A stretch of 52,472 nt of DNA. Origin: Silicimonas sp. (lineage in GTDB: Bacteria; Pseudomonadota; Alphaproteobacteria; Rhodobacterales; Rhodobacteraceae). The DNA is taken from contig JABDJO010000009.1 of assembly GCA_013002465.1 (NCBI GenBank), positions 1 through 52,472 of the forward strand, read 5' to 3'. Shown in pieces: positions 18,541-27,853 of the stretch. Made by a program: the position numbers and the translations under genes. The first letter of the stretch is position 1. Every line of letters starts with the position of its first letter. Below the pieces are notes generated by a model. The model was not told the DNA's origin and ran no database searches. It was given only the letters and a program-made list of their open reading frames with translations.

Positions 18541-19812
18541 ATGACTGACAGATTGAATCTGGCTGAACTGAAGATCAAATCTCCGAAAGAGCTTTTGTCG
18601 ATGGCCGAGGAGCTTGAGATCGAGAACGCCTCGACCATGCGCAAGGGCGAGATGATGTTCTCGATCCTGAAAGAACGCGCGGATGAGGACTGGATCATCG
18701 GTGGTGATGGCGTTTTGGAGGTCTTGCAGGACGGGTTCGGGTTCCTGCGCTCGCCCGAAGCAAACTATCTGCCCGGTCCTGACGACATTTACGTTTCGCC
18801 CGAGATGATCCGGCAGTTCGCCTTGCGAACCGGCGACACCATCGAGGGCGTTATTCGTGCGCCCAACGACAATGGCGAACGTTATTTCGCCATGACCCAG
18901 GTTGAAAAGATCAATTTTGAAGACCCCGAAAAGGCGCGTCACAAGGTTAGCTTTGACAACCTGACGCCCTTGTATCCCGACGAACGCCTGACGATGGAGA
19001 TCGAGGACCCGACGATCAAGGACAAGTCGGCCCGGGTCATTGACCTGGTGGCTCCGATCGGGAAGGGCCAGCGATCGCTGATCGTGGCGCCGCCGCGAAC
19101 TGGCAAGACGGTGATTCTGCAGAACATCGCGCATTCGATTGAAACCAACCATCCGGAATGCTATCTGATCGTCCTTCTGATCGACGAGCGCCCCGAGGAA
19201 GTCACCGACATGCAGCGCAGCGTGAAGGGCGAGGTTGTGTCGTCGACGTTTGATGAACCGGCGACGCGGCATGTGGCGGTGAGTGACATGGTAATCGAAA
19301 AGGCGAAACGTCTTGTAGAACACAAGCGAGACGTCGTGATCCTGTTGGATTCGATCACGCGTCTGGGCCGGGCCTTCAATACGGTGGTGCCGTCGTCGGG
19401 CAAGGTTCTGACCGGCGGCGTGGATGCCAATGCATTGCAGCGCCCGAAGCGGTTCTTTGGTGCGGCGCGGAACATCGAAGAGGGCGGCTCGCTGACGATC
19501 ATCGCGACGGCTCTTGTCGAAACCGGAAGCCGGATGGACGAGGTCATCTTTGAGGAATTCAAGGGCACGGGTAACAGCGAGATTGTGCTGGACCGCAAGG
19601 TTGCCGACAAACGGGTCTATCCGGCCATGGATATTCTGAAATCCGGGACCCGGAAAGAGGATCTTCTGGTCGACAAGGGCGATCTGGCAAAGACCTTTGT
19701 GTTGCGGCGGATTCTGAACCCGATGGGAACGACGGATGCCATCGAATTCCTGTTGTCGAAGCTGAAGCAGACCAAGACGAATTCGGAATTCTTCGATTCA
19801 ATGAATACTTGA
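18541..19812 (+). CDS. rho: transcription termination factor Rho
   Basis: A 423-residue hexameric RNA helicase that ends transcription. N-terminal helical domain ([20 protein letters not shown]), the RNA-binding cold-shock fold ([20 protein letters not shown] and [13 protein letters not shown]), Walker A APPRTGKT, Walker [21 protein letters not shown]-loop region [14 protein letters not shown]. Length is normal and no large insertion is present. It is separated from mnmE by 30 bases that contain a 14-base palindrome. Confidence 0.98.
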   Translation: MTDRLNLAELKIKSPKELLSMAEELEIENASTMRKGEMMFSILKERADEDWIIGGDGVLEVLQDGFGFLRSPEANYLPGPDDIYVSPEMIRQFALRTGDTIEGVIRAPNDNGERYFAMTQVEKINFEDPEKARHKVSFDNLTPLYPDERLTMEIEDPTIKDKSARVIDLVAPIGKGQRSLIVAPPRTGKTVILQNIAHSIETNHPECYLIVLLIDERPEEVTDMQRSVKGEVVSSTFDEPATRHVAVSDMVIEKAKRLVEHKRDVVILLDSITRLGRAFNTVVPSSGKVLTGGVDANALQRPKRFFGAARNIEEGGSLTIIATALVETGSRMDEVIFEEFKGTGNSEIVLDRKVADKRVYPAMDILKSGTRKEDLLVDKGDLAKTFVLRRILNPMGTTDAIEFLLSKLKQTKTNSEFFDSMNT

Positions 19813-19816
19813 TTTC

Positions 19817-19830
19817 CTGTTTTAAAACAG
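19817..19830. other. 14-base perfect palindrome between rho and mnmE
   Basis: CTGTTTTAAAACAG, starting 5 bases after the rho stop and ending 12 bases before the mnmE ATG. Too A+T-rich for a strong terminator; it could be a protein site or part of an mnmE promoter. Confidence 0.5.
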
Positions 19831-19842
19831 ACGGTTACTGTT

Positions 19843-21120
19843 ATGGACACGATCTTTGCCCTGGCTTCGGCCCCGGGGAAATCCGGCGTCGCGGTCGTTC
19901 GGATATCGGGGCCCATGGCGCTGGCGGCCTTGGAGCGTCTGGCCGGTGATGTGCCGGAAGCGCGACAGATGTGCTTGCGGTCGCTAGGTGACGATGGGCT
20001 GGTCCTGGACCAAGCCCTGGTCGCGGCGTTTCCGGGACCTGACAGTTTTACTGGCGAGGATGTGGCTGAGCTTTTTCTGCACGGCGCCATCGCGACGGTG
20101 AATGCCGTCCTGCGCGCCTTGGGTGACATGCCCGGTTTGCGGGGGGCCGAAGCGGGAGAGTTCACTCGGCGCGCCCTAGAGAACGAGCGTCTTGATCTGA
20201 CCCAGGTCGAAGGCCTCTCTGATCTGGTCGAGGCTGAAACCGAAGCGCAGCGCCGGCAAGCTTTGCGGGTCTTGTCGGGTGCTCTGGGGCAGAAAGCGCA
20301 GGGTTGGCGGGACAAGTTGATCCGGGCGGCGGCCTTGCTGGAAGCCACCATTGATTTTGCAGACGAAGAGGTGCCCGTCGATGTAACGCCTGAAGTTCGT
20401 GAGCTGTTGGAAAGCGTGGCCGGCGAGTTGCGAGCCGAGGCGGCAGGCACAGCGATGGCCGAGCGGATACGCGACGGGTTCGAAGTTGCGATTGTCGGTC
20501 CGCCGAACGTGGGCAAGTCGACGTTGCTGAACGCCTTGGCGGGGCGCGATGCCGCGATTACTTCGGATGTGGCGGGAACGACGCGCGACGTGATCGAAGT
20601 TCGGATGGACCTTCAGGGCTTGCCGGTTACGGTCCTGGATACCGCGGGATTGCGCATTTCGGACGACCGCGTCGAGGTCCTGGGGATCGAACGGGCCAAG
20701 CAAAGGGCCGAAGCAGCGGATCTTTGCGTGATCCTGAAAAACGAAGCCGACGAACCGGCAGTGATCGAACCTGGGGCGGATGACTTCGTGCTGGTGGCGA
20801 AGTCGGACCTTGGGGGCGGGGATTTCTCGGCCATGACCGGCGAGGGCATGGATAAACTGGTGGCGGAAGTTTCGGCGCGGCTGTCAGAAAGGGCGTCGAC
20901 GGCAGGTGTGGCGATCCGCGAACGGCACCGCCTGGCGATGCTGGCTGCGAATAGCGCTTTGGAATTGGCGATGAATCGGCTAGAGACCGCCCCAGAGTTC
21001 GCTGAATTGACAGCCGAAGAGCTTCGCACGGCGATCAGGGCGCTGGATAGTCTGGTGGGCCGGGTCGATGTCGAGGCCCTGCTGGACGATATTTTCGCGA
21101 ACTTCTGTATTGGGAAATAG
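19843..21120 (+). CDS. mnmE: MnmE, tRNA modification GTPase
   Basis: A 425-residue GTPase that, with MnmG, installs the (carboxymethyl)aminomethyl group on U34 of several tRNAs. N-terminal tetrahydrofolate-binding domain ([22 protein letters not shown]), helical domain split around the G domain, G1 [10 protein letters not shown]2/G3 around [12 protein letters not shown] and VLDTAGLR, and the C-terminal FCIGK with the functional cysteine. The G4 motif reads AKSD in place of NKxD, and the protein is ~30 residues shorter than E. coli MnmE. It precedes mnmG by 2 bases. Confidence 0.96.
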   Translation: MDTIFALASAPGKSGVAVVRISGPMALAALERLAGDVPEARQMCLRSLGDDGLVLDQALVAAFPGPDSFTGEDVAELFLHGAIATVNAVLRALGDMPGLRGAEAGEFTRRALENERLDLTQVEGLSDLVEAETEAQRRQALRVLSGALGQKAQGWRDKLIRAAALLEATIDFADEEVPVDVTPEVRELLESVAGELRAEAAGTAMAERIRDGFEVAIVGPPNVGKSTLLNALAGRDAAITSDVAGTTRDVIEVRMDLQGLPVTVLDTAGLRISDDRVEVLGIERAKQRAEAADLCVILKNEADEPAVIEPGADDFVLVAKSDLGGGDFSAMTGEGMDKLVAEVSARLSERASTAGVAIRERHRLAMLAANSALELAMNRLETAPEFAELTAEELRTAIRALDSLVGRVDVEALLDDIFANFCIGK

Positions 21121-21122
21121 CG

Positions 21123-22991
21123 GTGTTTCACGTGAAACATTTTGACGTCATTGTAGTAGGAGGCGGTCACGCCGGGTCCGAGGCAGCCCATGCGGCGGCC
21201 CGTCGGGGTGCGCGCGTGGCCCTTGTGACGCTCAGCCGTGATGGCATTGGTGTGATGTCCTGCAACCCGGCGATTGGTGGTTTGGGCAAGGGCCACCTGG
21301 TGCGCGAGATTGACGCCATGGATGGTGTCATGGGGCGGGTTGCCGATGAGGCGGGCATTCAGTTTCGCCTTCTGAACCGCCGCAAGGGGCCCGCCGTGCA
21401 GGGCCCGCGCGCGCAGGCTGATCGGGCCATTTATCGCCGCGAAATGCAGGCCGAGATGGCGGCGCACCCGAATATCACCGTTGTTGAAGGCGAGGTGACG
21501 GACTTCGCCTTTGATCGGGATGCGGTGCGCGGCGTGGTCTTGCAGGATGATAGCCGTCTGGAAAGCGCGGCGGTTGTTCTGACGACCGGTACGTTTCTGC
21601 GGGGCGTCATTCATATTGGCGACGTTTCGCGACCCGGGGGGCGGATCGGGGACAAGCCATCGGTTCGGCTGGCCGAGCGGATTGACGGGTTTGGCTTGCC
21701 GCTTGGGCGCCTGAAAACCGGGACGCCGCCGCGTCTTCGGGCAAGCAGCATTGACTGGGACCGCTTGGAAAAACAGCCCGGCGATGAGCATCCGGTGCTG
21801 TTTTCGTTTCTTTCTGAGCGACCGAGTGCGCGTCAGGTGTCCTGCGCGATCACGCATACAAACGAAAAAACCCACGATATCATTCGAAGCAACCTGAGCC
21901 GATCCGCGATGTATGGCGGCCATATCGACGGGGTCGGTCCGCGCTATTGCCCCTCTATCGAAGACAAGATTGTCCGGTTTGCCGACAAGACATCGCATCA
22001 GATTTTTCTCGAGCCAGAGGGACTTACAAGCGATCTGGTCTATCCGAACGGCATTTCGACGTCGTTGCCCGAGGATGTTCAGCACGACTATGTGCGCTCG
22101 ATTGTCGGACTGGAAAGCGCGGACATCGCGCAGCCCGGTTATGCGATCGAGTACGACTATGTCGATCCACGCGCCCTGACCACGACGTTGCGGCTTCGCG
22201 ATGTGGATGGGCTTTATCTGGCTGGTCAGATCAATGGCACAACGGGGTACGAAGAGGCCGCGGCGCAGGGGCTTGTGGCCGGTTTGAACGCGGCGGGCGA
22301 TGCCTTGGGTCTGCCGCCGGTGCGCCTTGGCCGTGAAAATTCGTACATTGGCGTCATGGTCGATGATCTGGTGACGCGGGGCGTCAGCGAACCCTACCGC
22401 ATGTTCACGTCGCGCGCCGAGTATCGGCTTTCGCTTCGCGCGGACAACGCGGATCAACGCCTTACCCCGCTTGGGCTGGAGGCAGGGTGCGTTGGTGCGG
22501 CGCGGAAGTCGGCCTTCAGTTATAAAACCGAGGCTTTGGCGGCCGGACGCGCGCTGCTGGAGGCACAGTCGATTTCCCCGACCGAAGCGGCCGGGGCTGG
22601 CGTTCGGATTGCCAAGGACGGCGAAAAGCGGGACGGAATGTCGTTGCTGTCTTTTGTTGACGTGGATTTTGAGCGGTTGATTGACCTGCGGCCGTCGCTG
22701 GCACAGATCGAACCAGGGATCCGGGATCAACTGAAGCGTGACGCGCTATATGCGCAGTATATCAAGCGTCAAGCACAAGATGTTGAGAATCTGCATCGTG
22801 ATGAGGGCCACGCGATACCCACGGATTTCAACTATGATGGGCTGGGCGGGCTTTCGAGCGAGTTGCGGCAAAAGCTGAAAGCGGCACAGCCCGAGACTTT
22901 GGGGCAGGCAGGGCGCGTCGATGGGATGACTCCGGCTGCGTTGACGTTGATCCTGACTCATTTGCAGCGGGCCCGGCGTCGTCAGGCATGA
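21123..22991 (+). CDS. mnmG: MnmG (GidA), tRNA uridine-5-carboxymethylaminomethyl modification enzyme
   Basis: A 622-residue FAD- and NADH-binding partner of MnmE. The N-terminal [16 protein letters not shown] is the FAD fingerprint; [33 protein letters not shown] and [14 protein letters not shown] are family signatures. It starts with GTG at 21123, and its first codons (V-F-H-V-K-H) are encoded by a perfect parS site, so the N-terminal extension is partly dictated by that DNA element. TGA overlaps the ATG of rsmG. A 705-codon antisense frame here is a shadow. Confidence 0.97.
   Translation: MFHVKHFDVIVVGGGHAGSEAAHAAARRGARVALVTLSRDGIGVMSCNPAIGGLGKGHLVREIDAMDGVMGRVADEAGIQFRLLNRRKGPAVQGPRAQADRAIYRREMQAEMAAHPNITVVEGEVTDFAFDRDAVRGVVLQDDSRLESAAVVLTTGTFLRGVIHIGDVSRPGGRIGDKPSVRLAERIDGFGLPLGRLKTGTPPRLRASSIDWDRLEKQPGDEHPVLFSFLSERPSARQVSCAITHTNEKTHDIIRSNLSRSAMYGGHIDGVGPRYCPSIEDKIVRFADKTSHQIFLEPEGLTSDLVYPNGISTSLPEDVQHDYVRSIVGLESADIAQPGYAIEYDYVDPRALTTTLRLRDVDGLYLAGQINGTTGYEEAAAQGLVAGLNAAGDALGLPPVRLGRENSYIGVMVDDLVTRGVSEPYRMFTSRAEYRLSLRADNADQRLTPLGLEAGCVGAARKSAFSYKTEALAAGRALLEAQSISPTEAAGAGVRIAKDGEKRDGMSLLSFVDVDFERLIDLRPSLAQIEPGIRDQLKRDALYAQYIKRQAQDVENLHRDEGHAIPTDFNYDGLGGLSSELRQKLKAAQPETLGQAGRVDGMTPAALTLILTHLQRARRRQA
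21124..21139. other. parS site 1 (inside mnmG start)
   Basis: TGTTTCACGTGAAACA, a perfect 16/16 match to the universal chromosomal parS bound by ParB. It begins at the second base of the mnmG start codon. About 5 kb from the probable origin and 3.3 kb from parB. Confidence 0.95.
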
Positions 22992-23593
22992 TTGACCAGG
23001 GCGACTTTCTGGCGAATGCAAATGTTTCACGTGAAACATTGGCGCGTCTTGAGAGCTATGCCAGGCAACTCACGATTTGGAACAAGCGCATCAACCTCGT
23101 GTCACCGAAAAGCCTGGACGATCTTTGGCAGCGCCACTTTCTGGATTCCCTGCAACTTCTCCGCGTCGCGCCGCCTTGGGCGACATGGGTCGATCTGGGC
23201 AGCGGTGGCGGGTTTCCGGGTGCCGTGGTCGCAATCGCCAACCCAGATAGACAAGTTACCCTGATGGAAAGTGATGCCCGGAAATGCGCGTTTCTTCGAA
23301 CGATCGCCAGGGAAACCACAGGATTTCAGGTCGTGAATGAGCGGATCGAAGATGCAGAGCCGCAAAGCGCGGACGTAGTATCGGCCCGCGCCCTGGCCCC
23401 ACTGGACAAGCTTTTGACCTATGCCAGCCGACATCTAGACCCCAACGGGCGCGCCGTGTTTCTAAAAGGCAGAAAAGCACGTGAGGAAATTGAAGTGGCG
23501 CTTGAAAACTGGCGCTTTGACTGCGAAACATTCCCTAGCGAGACGGACGAAGAGGCCGTCATTTTGAGTATCGGAGATATCGAGCGTGTCTGA
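22988..23593 (+). CDS. rsmG: RsmG (GidB), 16S rRNA 7-methylguanosine methyltransferase
   Basis: A 201-residue SAM-dependent enzyme that methylates G527 of 16S rRNA. The SAM site is [40 protein letters not shown] is a family block. The N-terminal [10 protein letters not shown] is encoded by a second parS site; VSRET near the start is common in alphaproteobacterial RsmG for this reason. Overlaps mnmG by 4 bases and parA by 8 bases. Confidence 0.96.
   Translation: MIDQGDFLANANVSRETLARLESYARQLTIWNKRINLVSPKSLDDLWQRHFLDSLQLLRVAPPWATWVDLGSGGGFPGAVVAIANPDRQVTLMESDARKCAFLRTIARETTGFQVVNERIEDAEPQSADVVSARALAPLDKLLTYASRHLDPNGRAVFLKGRKAREEIEVALENWRFDCETFPSETDEEAVILSIGDIERV
23023..23038. other. parS site 2 (inside rsmG)
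   Basis: TGTTTCACGTGAAACA, perfect 16/16 match, at codons ~12-17 of rsmG, 1.9 kb from the first parS. It is read in a different frame from the mnmG copy (V-S-R-E-T rather than F-H-V-K-H). Confidence 0.95.
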
Positions 23594-24395
23594 CCCGACC
23601 CGGCCACCGCCGCCCCGGATCATATCCATCGCCAATCAAAAGGGCGGCGTGGGAAAAACCACGACGGCCATCAATCTTGGTGCGGCATTGGCGGAAGAAG
23701 GTCACAACGTCTTGCTTGTCGACCTTGATCCCCAGGGCAATGCGTCGACAGGTTTGGGCATTGCTCCCGAAGATCGCGAATACACGACCTATGACCTGAT
23801 TCTGGAAGAATGCGATCTGCGGAACGTTGTGCGCCAAACCAATGTCGAAGGGCTGCTGATCGCGCCGTCGACCACGGATCTGAGTTCGGCGGACATTGAA
23901 ATGATGTCGATCGAAAAGCGCAGTTTCCTTTTGCACGATGCGTTGCGGCAGCCGGCGATCGACGAGTTTGATCTGGATTTTATCCTGATTGATTGCCCGC
24001 CGTCCCTTAGCCTTTTGACGATCAACGCGATGGTCGCATCAGATTCCGTTCTGATTCCGCTGCAGAGCGAGTTTTTCGCCTTGGAAGGCTTGTCGCAGCT
24101 TATGCTGACGGTGCGCGAAGTGCGTCAGAGCGCCAACCCGCATCTGCGCATCGAGGGTGTGCTTTTGACGATGTACGACGGTCGCAACAACCTGAGCCAG
24201 CAGGTGGAAACCGATGCGCGGAACACTCTTGGCGGGCTGGTTTATGAAACGGTTGTGCCAAGGAACGTCCGGGTGTCCGAGGCGCCGTCATATGCGCTGC
24301 CGGTCATCAAGTACGATCCGGTCTCAAAAGGGGCGACAGCCTATCGCGCTTTGGCACAAGAGGTGGTAGAGAAGATCGAGCTCGCTACATCATAG
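23586..24395 (+). CDS. parA: ParA, chromosome partition ATPase
   Basis: A 269-residue deviant Walker ATPase that moves ParB-parS complexes. IISIANQKGGVGKTTTAINL carries the signature lysine and the P-loop lysine; VLLVDLDPQGNAS and FILIDCPPSLSLLTINAM complete the site. Starts with GTG inside the end of rsmG (8-base overlap). parB follows after 10 bases. The proline-rich start (DPTRPPPPR) is short, as is typical for chromosomal ParA lacking a DNA-binding N-domain. Confidence 0.97.
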   Translation: MSDPTRPPPPRIISIANQKGGVGKTTTAINLGAALAEEGHNVLLVDLDPQGNASTGLGIAPEDREYTTYDLILEECDLRNVVRQTNVEGLLIAPSTTDLSSADIEMMSIEKRSFLLHDALRQPAIDEFDLDFILIDCPPSLSLLTINAMVASDSVLIPLQSEFFALEGLSQLMLTVREVRQSANPHLRIEGVLLTMYDGRNNLSQQVETDARNTLGGLVYETVVPRNVRVSEAPSYALPVIKYDPVSKGATAYRALAQEVVEKIELATS

Positions 24396-24405
24396 GGTAG
24401 GTAGA

Positions 24406-25308
24406 ATGGCACAGGCAAAATCGGAACGGCGTGGTTTGGGGCGGGGTCTGTCGGCCCTGATGGCGGATGTCGACAGCGGGCCGAGTGCCGCGCCCGACAC
24501 ACCGCGTGCGCCGGAGGCGACCATCGACATCGCGCGGATTTCACCGAACCCGGATCAGCCGCGGCGCGTGTTCAACGAAGATGCGCTGAACGAACTGGCG
24601 GATTCAATCCGCGAAAAGGGTATCATTCAGCCCCTTATCCTGCGTCAAAATCCCCGAAAGCCCGACGAATATGAGATCGTGGCTGGCGAGCGGCGTTGGC
24701 GGGCCGCGCAGCGGGCGCAACTGCACGAAGTACCCGCGATCGTGCGCGAATTGGACGACACCGAAGTGTTAGAGCTGGCGATCATCGAGAACATCCAGCG
24801 CGCCGATCTGAACGCGGTCGAAGAGGCGGCCGGTTATCGGCAGTTGATGGATCGGTTCGGACATACTCAGGAAAAGCTGGCCGAGGCCTTGGGCAAAAGC
24901 CGAAGCCACATCGCGAACCTCTTGCGGATGCTGAAACTGCCTGACCAGGTGTTGGATATGGTGCAAACGGGTACCTTGTCGGCGGGCCATGCGCGGGCGC
25001 TTGTGACCGCCGCTGATCCCGTTCGATTGGCGCAGCAGATCGTGAAGAAGGGCCTGTCGGTGCGCCAGGCAGAAAAGCTGGCCAAGGCCGCCGACACCCC
25101 GGCGCCGCCAAGCAATGTCACACGATTGAAAGACGCCGACACGCGCAACCTGGAAAAGGATTTGTCGGCCGCCCTGGGCATGACCGTCAGCATTGACCAT
25201 GTGGCAGGAACCGAGAAGGGCGCGATCTCGCTCAAGTACAAGAACCTCAGTCAACTTGACGAGGTTTGTCGGCGACTGTCGGCCACGCTGGATGCAGGCA
25301 AGGTTTAA
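24406..25308 (+). CDS. parB: ParB, chromosome partition CTPase / parS-binding protein
   Basis: A 300-residue protein that loads at parS and slides as a CTP-gated clamp. N-terminal RRGLGRGLSALM is the ParA-stimulating segment; CTP-binding motifs are IIQPLILR and VAGERRWRAAQ; ELAIIENIQRADLNAVEEA is the ParB-family signature; the helix-turn-helix is TQEKLAEALGKSRSHIANLLRML. The C-terminal dimer domain ends RRLSATLDAGKV. The two perfect parS sites upstream are its expected targets. It meets convergent hemW with a 4-base overlap. Confidence 0.97.
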   Translation: MAQAKSERRGLGRGLSALMADVDSGPSAAPDTPRAPEATIDIARISPNPDQPRRVFNEDALNELADSIREKGIIQPLILRQNPRKPDEYEIVAGERRWRAAQRAQLHEVPAIVRELDDTEVLELAIIENIQRADLNAVEEAAGYRQLMDRFGHTQEKLAEALGKSRSHIANLLRMLKLPDQVLDMVQTGTLSAGHARALVTAADPVRLAQQIVKKGLSVRQAEKLAKAADTPAPPSNVTRLKDADTRNLEKDLSAALGMTVSIDHVAGTEKGAISLKYKNLSQLDEVCRRLSATLDAGKV

Positions 25309-26423
25309 AGCAGGTCGCGCAGAACTGCATTCAGCAGGGGACGTCCCCTTGGGGTCACGCGAACTGTCGTATCGTCGCTTTCAAGCAACCTTAGGTCTTC
25401 TAACTCATTGATTTTGCTAACATTCGTAAGGAGACTAGCGGGCACTCCTTCGGCTAACCGCAAACCCATCATCACGGCCTCGATGCGGGCGTCTTCATGG
25501 GCCAGCACGCGGCGTAAAGAGGTGCCGTCGCGGTTGGATTCGACGGCCTTCAGCCACGCGGACGGCGCCATGTGACATTCCGTGGCGTTCCTTTCACCAC
25601 CGAGAGTGAGGCGCCCGTGGGCACCCGGACCGACCCCTGCCCAATCGCCGGATCGCCAATAAATCAGGTTGTGAATCGATTCTGCGCCGGGTGTGCTGTG
25701 GTTCGAGATTTCGTACATCGGAAGACCGGCGGCCCCGGTCATGTCCTGCGTCAGGTCGAACATATCGGCCGACAGATCCTCATCAGGCAAACCGGGGAGG
25801 CGCCCGCGCGCGTGCCGGTCACCAAATGCCGTGTCGGGTTCAATGGTCAGGTGATAAAGCGACAGGTGCCCCGCCGCCATCTGAAGCGCTTCAGTCAGTT
25901 CTTCCTTCCAGTCGGCAAGAGCTTGGTGTTGACGGCCATAGATCAGGTCGAACGAGACGCGGGGGAAATGTTTCTCGGCCGTTTCGACGGCGCGGCGCGC
26001 TTCGTCGGCGGAGTGTAGTCGCCCCAGGGCTTTCAGGTGATCGTCGCGAAGGGACTGCACACCGATTGACACACGATTGACACCCGCGTCCGCATAAGCG
26101 CGAAACCGGGCAGCTTCGACCGAGGTTGGATTGGCCTCCAGCGTGATTTCGATGTCGTTGGCGGGACTCCAGGCGGCGCGGGCAGCGGCGATGATGCCAG
26201 CGACCGTATCGCCCTCCATCAGGCTGGGCGTGCCGCCGCCAAAGAAAATGCTGTTCAGAACGCGTGGGCCAGAATCGTCTCTAACCCTGGCGATTTCGCT
26301 CTCATAGGCGGCCAGCCAGCGGGCTTGGTCGATCTGCGCGGTAACGTGGCTGTTGAAATCGCAATAGGGGCATTTTGCCTGGCAGAACGGCCAGTGGACA
26401 TAAAGCCCGAACCCATTAGCCAT
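25305..26423 (-). CDS. hemW: HemW, radical SAM haem chaperone
   Basis: A 372-residue radical SAM protein formerly called HemN-like coproporphyrinogen oxidase. The cluster motif CX3CX2C is in WPFCQAKCPYCDFN (C14, C18, C21), followed by FFGGGTPSL and VSIGVQSL. The extra cysteine of true HemN is absent (the motif ends CDF), which fits HemW, a haem-delivery protein. ATG 26423 gives the normal start; the longer frame from 26504 runs into rdgB. It overlaps rdgB by 8 bases in an rph-rdgB-hemW operon. Confidence 0.94.
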   Translation of the reverse strand: MANGFGLYVHWPFCQAKCPYCDFNSHVTAQIDQARWLAAYESEIARVRDDSGPRVLNSIFFGGGTPSLMEGDTVAGIIAAARAAWSPANDIEITLEANPTSVEAARFRAYADAGVNRVSIGVQSLRDDHLKALGRLHSADEARRAVETAEKHFPRVSFDLIYGRQHQALADWKEELTEALQMAAGHLSLYHLTIEPDTAFGDRHARGRLPGLPDEDLSADMFDLTQDMTGAAGLPMYEISNHSTPGAESIHNLIYWRSGDWAGVGPGAHGRLTLGGERNATECHMAPSAWLKAVESNRDGTSLRRVLAHEDARIEAVMMGLRLAEGVPASLLTNVSKINELEDLRLLESDDTTVRVTPRGRPLLNAVLRDLL

Positions 26424-27027
26424 CGGAAAAAGCGGCGGCGAGTTTGCGGAAGGCGTCGGCACGATGGCTGATCCGGTTCTTCTGGGCGCGGTCCATTTCA
26501 CCAAATGTCAAATCCTTGCCGCGTGGTTGAAAGATCGGATCATAGCCATGGCCCTGTTCGCCACGCATGGGCCAGACGATCTGACCCTCCATTCGGCCTT
26601 CGAAGACCTCGTCATGGCCGTCGGGCCAGGCCAGAAAGAAAGTGCAGCAAAACCGCGCGGTCCAGGGGGCGGGCGCGCCGGTTTCGACAAGCGTGTCATA
26701 GGTGCGGGTCATGGCCATGATGAAATCGCGCCCGTTCGGAGTTTCGGCCCAATCGGCGGTATAAACGCCGTGCGCTCCGCCATGAGCGTCGATCTGTATA
26801 GCGGAATCGTCGGCAAGGGCCGGGACGCCGATTGCCTTGACGGCGGCGTGCGCCTTGATGCGGGCATTTTCGACGAAAGTTGTGCCGGTTTCATCGGGTT
26901 CGGGCAGGCCCTTATCCGCAGCGCCCAGAACAGTGATGCCAAAAGGGGTCAACATATCGGCGATTTCTTCCAATTTGCCAGCGTTGTGGGTGGCAACCAA
27001 AAGCCTGTCGCCGGAAAAGTGACGCAT
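26416..27027 (-). CDS. rdgB: RdgB, dITP/XTP pyrophosphatase
   Basis: A 203-residue house-cleaning enzyme removing deaminated purine nucleotides. LLVATHNAGKLEEI is the N-terminal substrate loop, FVENARIKAHAA the metal-binding region, and GHGYDPIF and KNRISHRADAFRKL the C-terminal blocks. The usual ADDSGL-VDAL-G-PGV block reads ADDSAIQIDAHGGAHGVYTADWAE: the catalytic aspartates remain, but glycine, leucine and proline are changed. One-base overlap with rph upstream. Confidence 0.93.
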   Translation of the reverse strand: MRHFSGDRLLVATHNAGKLEEIADMLTPFGITVLGAADKGLPEPDETGTTFVENARIKAHAAVKAIGVPALADDSAIQIDAHGGAHGVYTADWAETPNGRDFIMAMTRTYDTLVETGAPAPWTARFCCTFFLAWPDGHDEVFEGRMEGQIVWPMRGEQGHGYDPIFQPRGKDLTFGEMDRAQKNRISHRADAFRKLAAAFSDG

Positions 27028-27737
27028 CAGGCCGTTGCCTCTTTCTGCGCTGCGACAAGCGAATCGACGCCTTGCCCCGCCAAATCCAAGAGTGTGCCCA
27101 TGTCATCGCGGGAAAATGTCGACCCTTCGGCAGACATCTGGACTTCGATCAAACGACCTTTTCCAGTCAGGACAAAGTTCCCGTCCACGCCGGCCTCGCT
27201 GTCTTCGGGGTAGTCAAGATCAAGAACCGGCTGACCGGCGTACATGCCACAGGACACGGCGGCGACATGATCGGTAAGGGGGTCGGACGTGACCATCCCG
27301 GCCTTCATCAGTGCATTGACAGCAAGGCGCAGCGCAACCCAACCGCCGGTGATCGCGGCACAACGGGTGCCGCCGTCGGCCTGGATGACATCGCAATCGA
27401 CCACGATCTGACGTTCGCCCAGGGCGGGGCGGTCGACGCAGGCGCGCAGGCTACGGCCGATCAATCGCTGGATTTCCTGGGTACGGCCGGATTGGCCGTT
27501 CTTGGCCTCGCGGCGGCTTCGGGTGTGGGTGGCGCGCGGCAGCATCCCATATTCCGCCGTGACCCAGCCAAGGCCTGAGTTTTTCATCCAGGGCGGCACG
27601 CGTTCATCAATCGAGGCCGTACAAAGCACATGGGTGTCGCCGCATTTTATCAGGCAGGACCCTTCGGCGTGACGGGTGACGGCGGTTTCAATGGAAACAC
27701 TGCGCATCTCGGCGGTGTCGCGGCCCGAAGGTCTCAT
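27027..27737 (-). CDS. rph: RNase PH
   Basis: A 236-residue phosphorolytic 3'-5' exoribonuclease that trims tRNA 3' ends. Starts [35 protein letters not shown] and [19 protein letters not shown] contain the phosphate-binding arginines; [21 protein letters not shown] is the active-site strand. First gene of the leftward rph-rdgB-hemW operon, divergent from hrcA. Confidence 0.97.
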   Translation of the reverse strand: MRPSGRDTAEMRSVSIETAVTRHAEGSCLIKCGDTHVLCTASIDERVPPWMKNSGLGWVTAEYGMLPRATHTRSRREAKNGQSGRTQEIQRLIGRSLRACVDRPALGERQIVVDCDVIQADGGTRCAAITGGWVALRLAVNALMKAGMVTSDPLTDHVAAVSCGMYAGQPVLDLDYPEDSEAGVDGNFVLTGKGRLIEVQMSAEGSTFSRDDMGTLLDLAGQGVDSLVAAQKEATA

Positions 27738-27800
27738 GTTGTTCCCCTTTTGCTTGGTTCAGCGGTTGATAGAGACGGCATAGGGCCGCATCAACCCCGA

Positions 27801-27828
27801 TTGACCTCGGCGGTGCCTTCCGTTTAAT
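27801..27828 (+). promoter_or_regulatory. sigma70-type promoter of hrcA-grpE
   Basis: TTGACC, 16 bases, TTTAAT: each hexamer is 5/6 to consensus. It ends 25 bases before the hrcA ATG. No CIRCE inverted repeat (TTAGCACTC-N9-GAGTGCTAA) is visible in the 116-base intergenic region. Confidence 0.6.
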
Positions 27829-27853
27829 TGTTTGGCCCCATGCCGGAACCACA

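Noticed and set aside
20613..22730. 705-codon open frame antisense to mnmE/mnmG
   Set aside because: It lies opposite well-conserved genes; its composition (Arg, His, Gln-rich) is that of a GC-rich shadow frame and no domain is recognisable.
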